A stretch of DNA of 64,000 nt, taken from NCBI RefSeq assembly GCF_018129685.1, contig NZ_JAFCLG010000014.1, positions 62,001 to 126,000 on the forward strand. Direction: 5' to 3'. The translations under genes were made by a program, and so were the position numbers. The notes beneath the pieces were generated by a model. The model had not been told where the DNA came from. It searched no databases and was given only the letters and a program-made list of their open reading frames with translations. Below, one piece after another: positions 51,862 to 61,849 of this stretch. The first letter of the stretch is position 1, and each line of letters starts with the position of its first letter. The DNA is from Bradyrhizobium manausense. GTDB taxonomy: Bacteria > Pseudomonadota > Alphaproteobacteria > Rhizobiales > Xanthobacteraceae.

Positions 51862-53580
51862 ATGCGCCGCCCGCTCGTCGCGCTCGTTCTGCTCGCCAAC
51901 GCGCTATGGTCGGTGCCCTGCTCCGCCCAGTCGCGCAGCCAGCTCGGGCCGCTCTGCACCACCGAGACCACGCCGGCGGACCAGATGGTCGATGCCTGCA
52001 GCAAGATCATTGCGCTGAAGGTGTTCAAGGGCGAGCAGCTCGCGACGGTCTATTTCTGGCGCGCGGTGGGCTGGAACAAGAAAGGCGACTACGCCAAGGT
52101 CATCGCCGACACCACCGAAGCGATCCGGCTGCAGCCGGGACAGGCTGTCTACAATCTCAGGGGGTCGGCCTATTACGACAAAGGCGACTACGACATCGCG
52201 ATCGCCGATTTCGACGATGCGCTGAAGATCGGCCCGCCGAACGGCACCCTGTTCCACAACCGCGGCAATGCCTGGCGCGGCAAGGGTGACTACGCCAGGG
52301 CGATCGCCGATTACGACATGTCGATCAAGGCAGATCCGAAATCGGCGTTCTCGTTCCAGAATCGCGGCATCGCGAAGGAAGCGCTCGGCGATCTCGACGG
52401 TGCGCTCACCGACATCAACCAGGCGATCCGGCTCGATCCGACGTTGCCGCAGCCGCTGATCAACCGTACCGCGATCTGGCGCGCGCGAGGCGATCTCGAC
52501 CGCGCCATTGCGGACGGCAGCGAGGCGATCCGGCTCGCAAAGGACAAGCCGCCGGTCAACGTCATGACTCCGCCGAACAGCGTGATGATCTCGGCGTATA
52601 CCCATCGCGCGCTGGCCTATGAAGCCAAGGGCGACTACCTGCATGCAGCGGATGACTATAAGGCCACGCTCGCGATCGTAGCCTCCGACGCCGGAAGCAA
52701 GGCCAACCAGGCGACCGCAAAGGTGCGCCTGTCGCTGGTAAGCGATGCAGCGGCACCGGCTCCGCGCGAGGCGCCCTCGCCGACGACGCAGCCTGCGGCG
52801 GCCCCTGCGCCACAGCAGACGGGCGCATCGCCAGCGCCATCGCCCGCACCCGCGCTTCGCGTCAATCGCATGGCGCTGGTCATCGGCAATGGCGCCTATG
52901 CCCACGTGAAGGCGCTGCCCAACCCGCCAAACGACGCTCGCGCGGTTGCGAAGAGTTTGCGCGATATCGGATTTACGGTGTCGGAAGGCGTCGATCTCGA
53001 TCGCACGGCGATGCAGACGATGACGCGGGAGTTCTTGCGAGATGCAGCACGGGCGCAGGTCGCCCTGGTCTACTACGCCGGTCACGGCGTGCAGGTCGAT
53101 GGCCGCAACTATCTCATTCCCGTCGACGTCGAGCTCAAGCCTGGCGCCAACATGACCGAGGCGATGATCGACATGGACACGATCATGGCGGGCCTCGACG
53201 ACCAGGTCCGCACCAACATCCTGATCTTCGACGCCTGCCGCAACAATCCAATGGCGCAGCACGTGGCGGCCGCAGGCACCAATCGCGGCATCGAAGGCGC
53301 ATCCGGCCTCGCAGCGCCAACAAGCCTTGCATCCGGCGCGACATTGGGAGCCGGTACGCTGATCGCCTTCGCGACCGCGCCGGGCCAGGTCGCGCTCGAT
53401 GGCGAAGGCGCCAACTCGCCGTTCTCGGCGGCGCTCTCCCGCCATCTCGGCACGCCGGGCCTGGAAGTGCAGCAGATGCTGACGCGCGTGCGGGCTGAAG
53501 TGGTCTCGGCCACCAGGAACAAGCAGGTGCCTTGGTCGAACTCATCGCTGCTGGGCGAGGTATATCTGGCGGAAAAATGA
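51862..53580 (+). CDS. Caspase-like (C14) protein with TPR repeats
   Basis: The 572-residue protein has a signal peptide (ending about residue 22), tetratricopeptide repeats at about 60-275, a Pro/Ala-rich linker (296-332), and a C14 peptidase domain starting RVNRMALVIGNGAYAH. The catalytic His408 is in YYAGHGVQ and Cys459 in IFDACRNNP, so the dyad is intact. It would be an active Arg/Lys-specific or caspase-like protease in the periplasm. It is followed by a DUF2167 gene and a site-2 protease gene on the same strand. The substrate is unknown. Confidence 0.93.
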   Translation: MRRPLVALVLLANALWSVPCSAQSRSQLGPLCTTETTPADQMVDACSKIIALKVFKGEQLATVYFWRAVGWNKKGDYAKVIADTTEAIRLQPGQAVYNLRGSAYYDKGDYDIAIADFDDALKIGPPNGTLFHNRGNAWRGKGDYARAIADYDMSIKADPKSAFSFQNRGIAKEALGDLDGALTDINQAIRLDPTLPQPLINRTAIWRARGDLDRAIADGSEAIRLAKDKPPVNVMTPPNSVMISAYTHRALAYEAKGDYLHAADDYKATLAIVASDAGSKANQATAKVRLSLVSDAAAPAPREAPSPTTQPAAAPAPQQTGASPAPSPAPALRVNRMALVIGNGAYAHVKALPNPPNDARAVAKSLRDIGFTVSEGVDLDRTAMQTMTREFLRDAARAQVALVYYAGHGVQVDGRNYLIPVDVELKPGANMTEAMIDMDTIMAGLDDQVRTNILIFDACRNNPMAQHVAAAGTNRGIEGASGLAAPTSLASGATLGAGTLIAFATAPGQVALDGEGANSPFSAALSRHLGTPGLEVQQMLTRVRAEVVSATRNKQVPWSNSSLLGEVYLAEK

Positions 53581-53732
53581 GGGCATCCGGGCCGAACGCG
53601 CAGACGAGCTAAATTTGCAACAGCCCGGCAGATAGTCGAGCGCAACCTGTGGCTGCTCTATTCCGTCGCATATCGTTGTCCTAAAGTGCCGCCAACGCCG
53701 ATCATCGGTGGACTGGTTGCTGGGGACGTCTG

Positions 53733-54662
53733 GTGCAAAAATTCATTACCGCCGTCGGCGCTATTCTCTTTGTCATATTCGGGTCACTGCCCGGCTTCTC
53801 CCAAGGCGCCCCATCCAGCGAGGCTGAGCGCAAAGCGGAACTTGCAGCCGCCTGGCAGGCCGCCAGCAATGCCGGCACCGCCGGCCCTGCCGACGTTGCA
53901 TTGATCGACCAGGCCACGCTGAAGCTGCCGGCCGGCGACTTCTTCGTGCCCAAGGCCGAAGGCATCAGGGTGATGCGCGCGCTTGGCAACACGATTCACG
54001 ATGCGAGTTTCGTCGGCCTCGTGCTTGGCACCAGGCAGAACGACCGGTGGCTGGTCGTCATCACCTACATCAAGGAAGGCTACATCAAGGATGATGCCGC
54101 CAAGGACTGGAACGCCGACGACCTCTTGAAAAATCTCAAGGAGGGTGTCGAGGAGTCCAACAAGGATCGCGCTGCCCGCGGCTTCCCCGAGATGGAGGTG
54201 ATCGGCTGGATCGAGCCGCCGAACTACGATGCCACGTCTCATCGCCTGGTATGGTCGGTGCTCGGCAAGGACAAGGGCACGCCGGACGATGCGCGCAAGG
54301 ACGTCAACTACAACACCTATGCGTTGGGCCGCGATGGATATTTCAGCCTGAACCTGCTGTCGGACTCGACCAAGGTCGCGACCGACAAGTCCGCCGCCCA
54401 TGAACTGCTCGCCAACCTCACCTACCAATCCGGCAAGCGCTATGAGGACTTCAGTGCCTCGACCGACCGGATCGCCGAGTACGGGCTGCTCGCGCTGGTC
54501 GGCGGCGTGGCCGCCAAGAAGCTCGGCCTGCTCGCCCTGCTGCTGGCCTTCGTGCTTAAATTCGCAAAGGCCATCTTCGTGGCCGCAGCCGTGTTCGGCA
54601 CAGGCGTGCTGAAATTCTTCCGCCGCAAGCCGCGGGACGATTCCGCCGGCGGCCCCGCATGA
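53733..54662 (+). CDS. DUF2167 membrane-anchored protein
   Basis: The 309-residue protein starts at a GTG behind GGGGA. It has a signal peptide, a central DUF2167 domain (VGLVLGTRQNDRWLVVITY; EVIGWIEPPNYDATSHRLVW), and C-terminal hydrophobic segments with LLALLLAFVLKFAKAIFVAA. Most of it should face the periplasm. The family is uncharacterised. Its stop overlaps the start of the following protease gene by four bases (ATGA). Confidence 0.88.
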   Translation: MQKFITAVGAILFVIFGSLPGFSQGAPSSEAERKAELAAAWQAASNAGTAGPADVALIDQATLKLPAGDFFVPKAEGIRVMRALGNTIHDASFVGLVLGTRQNDRWLVVITYIKEGYIKDDAAKDWNADDLLKNLKEGVEESNKDRAARGFPEMEVIGWIEPPNYDATSHRLVWSVLGKDKGTPDDARKDVNYNTYALGRDGYFSLNLLSDSTKVATDKSAAHELLANLTYQSGKRYEDFSASTDRIAEYGLLALVGGVAAKKLGLLALLLAFVLKFAKAIFVAAAVFGTGVLKFFRRKPRDDSAGGPA

Positions 54663-55384
54663 AGACGCTCTTCCTGCTGCTGTTCTCCGGCCTGAAATGG
54701 GGAAAGCTCGCCGCCAGCGGCGGCAGCATGCTGCTGTCGCTCGCGATCTACGCGTCGATATGGGGCTGGCGCTATGCGGCAGGCTTCATCGCCCTGCTGT
54801 TCGCGCACGAAATGGGCCACTACGTCGCCGCACGCCAACGTGGCCTGGACGTGGGCGCACCGGCCTTCATCCCGTTCGTCGGTGCATGGATCGCGCTGAA
54901 GGACAAGCCGGTCGACGTCGAGACCGAGGCCTATATCGCACTCGCAGGTCCGGTGGTCGGAACGGGTGCAGCTCTCGCCGTGTATCTCTGGGCACGCTCG
55001 GAGGACAGCGCCCTGCTGCTCGCGATTTCCTATGCCGGCCTGTTCCTCAATCTGTTCAACCTGCTGCCGCTCTCCCCGCTCGATGGTGGCCGGGTGACCG
55101 CCGTCCTCAGCCCGCGGATCTGGTTCCTGGGCGCGCCGATCCTCGCGGCATTGATGATCTACCGGCCGAGCCCGACGCTCCTGATCGTCGTGATCCTGGC
55201 CGTTCCGCAGCTCATCAGCGCATGGCACTACGATCCGCACGCGCCGGAAAACGTCGCCTATTACGGTGTGCCGCTCCAGACCAAGCTCGAATATGGCGGC
55301 GCGTATCTCGCGCTCGCCTCGCTGCTCGCGGTCATGACCTACGATGTCCACGAGATGCTGGGGCCGATGATGCGGGCGGGGTAG
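54659..55384 (+). CDS. Site-2 protease family (M50) membrane metalloprotease
   Basis: The 241-residue protein has about six membrane segments. The zinc site is HEMGH (50-54) and the third ligand lies in LLPLSPLDGGRV, as in M50 intramembrane proteases. These cut membrane-spanning proteins after a first cut outside the membrane. Coupled translation with the membrane-anchored DUF2167 protein makes that protein a candidate substrate or partner; this is inference. Confidence 0.9.
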   Translation: MKTLFLLLFSGLKWGKLAASGGSMLLSLAIYASIWGWRYAAGFIALLFAHEMGHYVAARQRGLDVGAPAFIPFVGAWIALKDKPVDVETEAYIALAGPVVGTGAALAVYLWARSEDSALLLAISYAGLFLNLFNLLPLSPLDGGRVTAVLSPRIWFLGAPILAALMIYRPSPTLLIVVILAVPQLISAWHYDPHAPENVAYYGVPLQTKLEYGGAYLALASLLAVMTYDVHEMLGPMMRAG

Positions 55385-55410
55385 CGAGGGGCCAGGCCTG
55401 CATACGACAA

Positions 55411-55438
55411 TGTCGTCCCCGCCTTCGCCGGGACGACA
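55411..55438. repeat. Palindromic intergenic repeat
   Basis: TGTCGTCC and GGACGACA flank a GC-rich loop with CCTTCG, between two convergent genes. It is of the common rhizobial dispersed type and may act as a bidirectional terminator. Confidence 0.65.
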
Positions 55439-55485
55439 CCGAGAGGATTCGCTAACCTGCCGCCTCTAGAGACGGTGCGTCGAAC

Positions 55486-56604
55486 TCAGTTGCCCCACAC
55501 TTCCTTCGCGATCTCCACGGCGAGGCCCAGCTTGGCCCACTGCTCTTCCTCGGAAAGGATGTTGCCCTCCTCCGTCGAGGCAAAGCCGCATTGCGGCGAC
55601 AGCGCGAGCTGCTCCAGCGGGACGAACTTGGCCGCTTCCTCCAGACGCCGCTTGATGTCGTCCTTCTTCTCGAGCTCGCCGAATTTCGAGGTGATGACGC
55701 CGACCACGACGACCTTGTTGCCCTTGGGCAGGAAGCGCAGCGGCTCGAAGCCGCCGGCGCGGTCTGAATCGTATTCCAGGAAGTAGCCGTCGTAATTGGT
55801 GCCGGCGAGCATGGTCTCCGCCACCGGCTCGTAGCCGCCCGACGAAATCCAGGTCGAACGGAAATTGCCGCGGCAAACATGCGTCGTAACCACCATGTCG
55901 GCGGGCTTTTCGGCCAGCGCGTAGTTGATGATGCGCGCATAGATCTGCTGCAGGCCGTCCGGATCGTCGCCGCGCTCGCGCGCCTTCTTCAGCTCGTCCT
56001 GCGAGCACAGATAGGCCCAAACGGTGTCGTCGAACTGCAGATAACGGCAGCCGGCGTCGTAGAACGCCTTCACGGCCTTGCGGTAGGTCTTGCCGAGATC
56101 CTCATAGAAGGCGTCGAGATCGGGATAGATGTCCTTGGAGATCGACTTGCGGCCGCCGCGGAAGTGCAGCACGGCCGGTGACGGGATCGTCATCTTGGCG
56201 GTGACGTGGGCCTGGTCGGCGACCTTCTTCAGGAAGCGGAAGTGGTCGAGCATCGGATGGCTGTCGGGGAAATCGAGTTTACCGATCACCCGGACCGCGT
56301 CATGTCGCGTCTGCACGCCCGCGAACTGGATGCCGGCGTCGGGATGGAACAGCTCACAGCCGGTGAGCTTGGCCAGGAAATCGAAATGCCACCACGAGCG
56401 GCGGAATTCGCCGTCGGTCGCGAGCTTGAGGCCGACCGAAGCCTGCTTGTGCACGACCTTCTCGATCTCCATGTCCTCGATCTTGCGCAGATCGTCGGCG
56501 GAGATCTCGCCGGTCTCGAGCTTTGCGCGGGCTTCCTTGATCTTGGCGGGACGCAGGAGGCTGCCGACTTCGTCGGCACGGAAGGGGGCTCTGGTTCGCT
56601 GCAT
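55486..56604 (-). CDS. MetE-family (cobalamin-independent methionine synthase C-terminal-like) protein
   Basis: The 372-residue protein corresponds to the catalytic barrel of MetE, without its N-terminal half. Zinc ligands are seen in TTHVCRGNFRSTW (HxC) and SPQCGFAST. It begins with APFRADEVGSLLRPAK, typical of the short MetE-like family, whose members move methyl groups between small molecules and thiols. GGGAG supports ATG 56604. It lies 22 bases after livF as the last gene of the transporter operon, which suggests action on the imported compound. Confidence 0.87.
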   Translation of the reverse strand: MQRTRAPFRADEVGSLLRPAKIKEARAKLETGEISADDLRKIEDMEIEKVVHKQASVGLKLATDGEFRRSWWHFDFLAKLTGCELFHPDAGIQFAGVQTRHDAVRVIGKLDFPDSHPMLDHFRFLKKVADQAHVTAKMTIPSPAVLHFRGGRKSISKDIYPDLDAFYEDLGKTYRKAVKAFYDAGCRYLQFDDTVWAYLCSQDELKKARERGDDPDGLQQIYARIINYALAEKPADMVVTTHVCRGNFRSTWISSGGYEPVAETMLAGTNYDGYFLEYDSDRAGGFEPLRFLPKGNKVVVVGVITSKFGELEKKDDIKRRLEEAAKFVPLEQLALSPQCGFASTEEGNILSEEEQWAKLGLAVEIAKEVWGN

Positions 56605-56626
56605 GTCTTGACTCCCGGGAATATTT

Positions 56627-57335
<709 letters not shown>

Positions 57336-57343
<8 letters not shown>

Positions 57344-58091
57344 TGACCGCCTCCTCGCCGAGATAGACCGCCTTCACCTGCGGATCGCGCGCGACCTGGT
57401 CGGGCGGCCCCTCGGTGAGCAGCGCACCGGACACCAGCACCGAGATGCGATCGGCAAAGGAGAAGACGAGGTCCATGTCATGTTCGATCAGCAGCACAGT
57501 GACGTCCCGCGGCAGGCTGCCGACGACCGCGAGAATGTCGTGGCGCTCGCTTTCCGGCACGCCGGCGGCAGGCTCGTCGAGCAGCAACACCCGCGGCTTG
57601 GCCGCGATCGCGACCGCGATCTCGAGCAGGCGCTGCTTGCCGTAAGGCAGCGTTACGGTCTGTTCGTTCATGACATCGAGCAGATGAAAGCGCGCAAGCA
57701 GACCGGCGATCTCGTCGTTGACATCGTTGCGGGTGCCCATCCTCCGCCACCAGTCGCCGCCATGGCCGAGTCGTTCTGAGACGGCCAGGCCAATGGTCTC
57801 GAGCGGGGTCAGGTCAGGATAGAGCTGGTTGATCTGGAAGGTGCGCGAGAGACCGCGCAGCACGCGCTTGTGCACGGGAAGGTCAGTGATGTCCTGGCCC
57901 TCGAGCAGGATTCGACCCGAGTTCGGCTTGAGCACACCGGTAAGCTGGTTGATCACGGTGGTCTTTCCGGCGCCGTTCGGGCCGATCAGCGCATGGCGGG
58001 CGCCCTGCTCGATCTTCAGCGACAGATCGCGGGTGACGCGCAGGCCGCCGAACTGCTTTTCGAGATTCCGGGTTTCGAGCGCGATGGTCAT
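57336..58091 (-). CDS. livG: Branched-chain amino acid type ABC transporter ATPase LivG
   Basis: The 251-residue ATPase has Walker A GPNGAGKTT and Walker B VLLLDEPAAGVPESE. The signature is degenerate: TLPYGKQRLLEIA replaces the usual LSYGxQR, as is common in LivG. The C-terminal YLGEEA is characteristic. Its start overlaps the livM stop by four bases (ATGA), so translation is coupled. Confidence 0.93.
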
Positions 58092-59116
58092 GCGTCGCTC
58101 TCCGGAACGGTCACGACCGCTTTGCGCCCCGCGATCTGCTTGATCACGAGGTTGGGCAGGAACAGCACGCCGTAATGCAGGCGCTGGCGGCCGACCAGCA
58201 CGATCACGACCAGTACGAGGCCGATCCAGAACTGCCAATATTGCGGAGTGATGGTGGAGAACACTTCCTGCAGCATGCGGAAGATCACCGCGCCAATCAA
58301 CCCGCCGTAGAGATAGCCGGTGCCGCCGATCACGAGCACCAGCATCAGATCGGCGGAGCGGTCGAAGGCGAACACGTCGAGCGAGGCGATGGCGGTGGTC
58401 TGGGTGAACAGTGCGCCCGCAATGCCGGCATAGAACGCAGCGAGCGTGTAGATCGCGATCAGGCGGCGGTTGACGGGGATGCCAATAGCAGCCGCGCGCA
58501 GCGGATTGTTCTTGATCGCGCGCAGCGACAGGCCGAACGGCGAATGCACGATGCGGCGAGCCAGCAGGAACAGCACGAACAGCACGGCCAGCGAGTAGAA
58601 GAAGCCGGCTTTGCCGAACATATCGAACGGGATCTCGCCGAAAATCGGCTGCATCTCGATGCCTTGCAGGCCGTCGGTACCGCCGGTGATGTTGGAGAAG
58701 CGCTCCGCGAGGGCCTCCAGCAGCAGCGCGATGCCGAGCGTCACCATCAGGCGGGTCAGGTCGACGCCGCGGATCACCAGGAAACTGGTGGCAAAGCCGA
58801 GCACCATTGCGGCGAGGCCCGCGACGATCAGCGCGAGCACCGGCTCGTTGATGATGCCGTGCAGCGCCAGCAATCCGGCCGCATACGCGCCGACACCGAA
58901 GAAGGCCGCGTGACCGAGCGACACGATGCCGGCATAGCCGAGGATGAGATCGAGCGACATCGCGAACAGCGCCAGCCGCATGATGTCGGTCATTATCAGA
59001 TAGCGCGTGGGAAACAGAAAGCCGCAAGCGAGCACGACGAGCCAGAAGGCGGCCTCGCCATAATGCCAGCGCGCCTGCCGCTGGGCGTGGAAACCGACGT
59101 CGGAAGAAGCGTTCAT
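58088..59116 (-). CDS. livM: Branched-chain amino acid type ABC transporter permease LivM
   Basis: The 342-residue permease has about ten membrane segments and the LivM patterns ILGYAGIVSLGHAAFFGVGAY and the coupling loop SLRAIKNNPLRAAAIGI. MNASSDVG at 59116 is the probable start; the open frame upstream belongs to an out-of-phase reading of livH. It pairs with LivH in the membrane. Confidence 0.93.
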   Translation of the reverse strand: MNASSDVGFHAQRQARWHYGEAAFWLVVLACGFLFPTRYLIMTDIMRLALFAMSLDLILGYAGIVSLGHAAFFGVGAYAAGLLALHGIINEPVLALIVAGLAAMVLGFATSFLVIRGVDLTRLMVTLGIALLLEALAERFSNITGGTDGLQGIEMQPIFGEIPFDMFGKAGFFYSLAVLFVLFLLARRIVHSPFGLSLRAIKNNPLRAAAIGIPVNRRLIAIYTLAAFYAGIAGALFTQTTAIASLDVFAFDRSADLMLVLVIGGTGYLYGGLIGAVIFRMLQEVFSTITPQYWQFWIGLVLVVIVLVGRQRLHYGVLFLPNLVIKQIAGRKAVVTVPESDA

Positions 59117-59124
59117 CGGCGGAC

Positions 59125-59994
59125 TCAACGCGCGGCCGTACGGCCGAACAGGCCGTTCGGGCGCCAGATCAGGATCACGATCATCATGGTGTAGATCACG
59201 AAGGGTCCCATCTTCGGCACGTAATATTTTCCGGCGACGTCGCCGATGCCGAGCAGGAGCGAAGCCAAAAATGGTCCGGTGATGGAGGACGAACCGCCGA
59301 CGGTGACCACGATCAGGAAGTAGATCATGAACTTCAGCGGGAAGTACGGATCGAGGCCGAGGATCTCGGCGCTCAGCGCGCCGCCAAGACCGGCGAGACC
59401 ACATCCAAAAGCGAAGGTGAAGGCGAACACCTGCGGCACGTTGATGCCGAGGCCGCTGGCGGCGCGGGGATCGTCGACCGCCGCGCGCAAGCGGCTGCCG
59501 AAACGGGTCTTGGCCAGCACCATCTGCAGACCGATGGTGAGCAGGCCGCAGATCACGATGATCATCAGCCGGTAGCGCCCGATGCCGACGCCGAACAGAT
59601 CGAACTGGCCCTGCAGCGCCGCCGGCAGATTGATGAACACGCGGGACGAACCCTGGATGTAGTCCACGGCCGCAACCGACATGAACGTCAGACCGATGGT
59701 GAACAGCACCTGGTCGAGATGACTGCGCGCATAGAGGTGACGATAGAGCGTTCGCTCGAGCACGATGCCGATCAGCGCGGACGAGACGAAAGCGAGCGGC
59801 AATGCCGCGAAGAATGGCCAGCCGTGCTGGTTGACCAGCAGCATGCAGACATAGCCGCCAGCCATGGCGAAGGCGCCATGGGCGAGATTGACGAAGTTCA
59901 TCAGGCCGAGCGTGACCGCAAGCCCGCAGGCCAGCACGAACAGCAGCATGCCGTAGGCAACGCCATCGAACAGGTTGGTGAGGATTGAGGTCAT
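59125..59994 (-). CDS. livH: Branched-chain amino acid type ABC transporter permease LivH
   Basis: The 289-residue permease has about eight helices. LTNLFDGVAYGMLLFVLA at the start and GLMNFVNLAHGAFAMAGGY are the LivH hallmarks. It is eight bases upstream of livM. A 134-base gap with a large palindrome separates it from the binding-protein gene. Confidence 0.93.
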   Translation of the reverse strand: MTSILTNLFDGVAYGMLLFVLACGLAVTLGLMNFVNLAHGAFAMAGGYVCMLLVNQHGWPFFAALPLAFVSSALIGIVLERTLYRHLYARSHLDQVLFTIGLTFMSVAAVDYIQGSSRVFINLPAALQGQFDLFGVGIGRYRLMIIVICGLLTIGLQMVLAKTRFGSRLRAAVDDPRAASGLGINVPQVFAFTFAFGCGLAGLGGALSAEILGLDPYFPLKFMIYFLIVVTVGGSSSITGPFLASLLLGIGDVAGKYYVPKMGPFVIYTMMIVILIWRPNGLFGRTAAR

Positions 59995-60080
59995 CGCGCG
60001 CCGGGTCGATCCTGATGGACATTCGTCATTCCGGGGCAGCGCGCAGCGCTGAACCCGGAATCCATTTCAATCATTTCGAG

Positions 60081-60112
60081 ATCCCGGATGCGCGCTAAGC
60101 GCGCTCCGGGAT
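60081..60112. repeat. Large palindrome between the binding-protein gene and livH
   Basis: ATCCCGGA and TCCGGGAT enclose GCGCGC-TAA-GCGCGC, giving a long near-perfect stem. Another weaker CCGGG hairpin lies at about 60030-60058. It falls inside the operon, after the binding-protein gene. Confidence 0.85.
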
Positions 60113-60128
60113 GACGCGCTTTCGCGCA

Positions 60129-61313
60129 TCATTTCTTCGTCTTGCCGAGATCCTTGACGGCCTCGAAGACCTGGAACTCGATATTGTAGAGTTCGCCGTC
60201 CGTCTTCGACCTTGCGACCCTGCGGATGTAGATGTTCTGGATGATGTCGCGGGTCTCGGGATCGATCGAGATCGGGCCGCGCGGGCTCTCCCACTTCATC
60301 CCCTTCATGGCTTCGACCAGCTTGGTGCCGTCGGTATCGCCATTGGTCTTTTTCAGCGCCTCGTAGATGAGGTGGATGCCGTCATAGCCGCTCACCGCCA
60401 TGAAGCCCGGGCGGCTGTTGAAGTCCTTCTTGTACGCGGCGACGAAGTCCTTGTTCATCTGCGAGGGATGGGCCGCGGAATAAAGATGCGCCGTCACGGT
60501 GCCGATCACGGCATCGCCCATGTTGTTGAGCAGGTCGTCGTCGGTAACGTCGCCCGGTCCGATCACCTTGATGCCGGCCTTGTCGAGGCCGCGCTCGGCA
60601 TACTGCTTCATGAAGTTGCCGCCCTGGCCCGCCGGCACGAACACGAAGATCGCGTCGGGCTTGGCATCCTTCATGCGCTGGAGAAACGGCGCGAAGTCCG
60701 GATTTTGGAGAGGCACCTTGACCTCTTCAACCACCTCGCCGCCCCCGGCGGTGAAATTCTGCTTGAAGAAGTTCAGCGCATCGTTGCCCGGCGCGTAGTC
60801 GGAGGTCAGCGTCGCCACCTTCTTGATGCCGTTCTGTGCCGCCCAGTCGCCGATGATGGTGGAGGACTGCGCCAGCGTGAAGCTCGTGCGCACGATATAG
60901 GGCGAGCGCTCGGTGATGATCGAGGTCCCCGCCGCCATCACGATTTCCGGAATCTTGGCTTGCGTTGCGAGCGGCGCCGCCGCCAGTGCCGCCGGCGTCA
61001 CGCCGAAACCGGCGATGAAGTTGACCTTGTCGTTGACGATCAGTTCCTGCGCGGCGGTTTTGGTCTTGTCCGGAATCGCGGCGTCGTCCTTGACGATGAT
61101 CTCGACCTTCTTGCCGGCGACCGTGTCACCGTTCTGCTTCATGTAGAGCTTGATCGCGTTCTCGATCTGCTTGCCGGTCGAGGCCTGGCCGCCGGTCATC
61201 GGCAGGATCAGGCCGACCTTGACGGTGTCTTCCGCCTTGGCCGATGCGAGGCCCGCAAGGCCTGCGAGGGCAGCAATTGCAGCCGCCCGAGAAAACGTCT
61301 TGTGTTCGAACAT
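60129..61313 (-). CDS. ABC transporter periplasmic substrate-binding protein (LivK type)
   Basis: The 394-residue protein has a signal peptide (AAAIAALAGLAGLASA, cleavage near KAED) and a type I binding fold beginning VKVGLILPMTGGQASTGKQ. Binding-pocket regions such as MAAGTSIITERSPYIVRT and VSGYDGIHLIYEAL are visible. The ligand could be an amino acid, amide or aromatic acid; the MetE-like gene at the operon's end hints at a methylated or sulfur compound. GGAGGG supports ATG 61313. Confidence 0.9.
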   Translation of the reverse strand: MFEHKTFSRAAAIAALAGLAGLASAKAEDTVKVGLILPMTGGQASTGKQIENAIKLYMKQNGDTVAGKKVEIIVKDDAAIPDKTKTAAQELIVNDKVNFIAGFGVTPAALAAAPLATQAKIPEIVMAAGTSIITERSPYIVRTSFTLAQSSTIIGDWAAQNGIKKVATLTSDYAPGNDALNFFKQNFTAGGGEVVEEVKVPLQNPDFAPFLQRMKDAKPDAIFVFVPAGQGGNFMKQYAERGLDKAGIKVIGPGDVTDDDLLNNMGDAVIGTVTAHLYSAAHPSQMNKDFVAAYKKDFNSRPGFMAVSGYDGIHLIYEALKKTNGDTDGTKLVEAMKGMKWESPRGPISIDPETRDIIQNIYIRRVARSKTDGELYNIEFQVFEAVKDLGKTKK

Positions 61314-61849
61314 CAGATGTCCCTCCCCTTCATTCCTGACCTCTTGTGCGCCGGACCGAGTCCCCGGTCCTTGCCTCATCTTAATCCACGCACGAGCGAT
61401 TTCGCGCGTCACATGGCGTCTTTCGCGCCCTCATTGTCAATCGGACGTTTGGCGACCATTCGGCGCAATGCCCGCGCGTTTCCGCTGACAAGAGTGGAAA
61501 GCGATATCGCGGTTACGCCGGGGTAACCCAGGCACCCCATGCCTGCCACGCCCATTTGTACGATTGTACAAATAAAATGGACCTGTCAACGAAAAAGCCC
61601 CGGCGCGGTGGAAGCCAGATTGTCGCGAGTTGCGGACCGCAGTCTAGAAACCAGCCCGCCAGCGTGGATGGAGGATTTCGTCTTTCATTTGCAGAATTCG
61701 GACATCGGCGGGCGGGAAACCGAGTCTGCGAAATAAGGTATTTTTATACCTATCTCGAATAAGCCTATTTTACGTTGTTGAAGGCTAATGTTTTGATCGC
61801 GCTGCTCGTCTGGCGTCAGGTCCCTCATTCCGACTGCAGTCACCCAAAG
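61314..61849. promoter_or_regulatory. 536-base intergenic region with two palindromes
   Basis: This is the longest gene-free stretch and must hold the promoters of the transporter operon (minus) and the lipoprotein gene (plus). It has an 18-bp palindrome at 61555-61572 and an AT-rich part at about 61725-61790 with the palindrome AGGTAT-TTTT-ATACCT (61736-61751) and a direct repeat AATAAG (61732-61737 and near 61758). A 61-codon open frame after the first palindrome (from ATG 61577, MDLSTKKPRR) has no family features. Confidence 0.55.
61555..61572. promoter_or_regulatory. GntR-type operator-like palindrome
   Basis: TTTGTAC-GATT-GTACAAA is a perfect 7-bp inverted repeat. TTGTAC/GTACAA half sites are common for GntR-family regulators. 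It lies 242 bases upstream of the binding-protein start. Confidence 0.5.

Noticed and set aside
61577..61762. A 61-codon gene (MDLSTKKPRR) after the GntR-type palindrome
   Set aside because: No ribosome site, no recognisable domain, and composition unlike neighbouring proteins. It could be a regulator remnant, but nothing supports that firmly.
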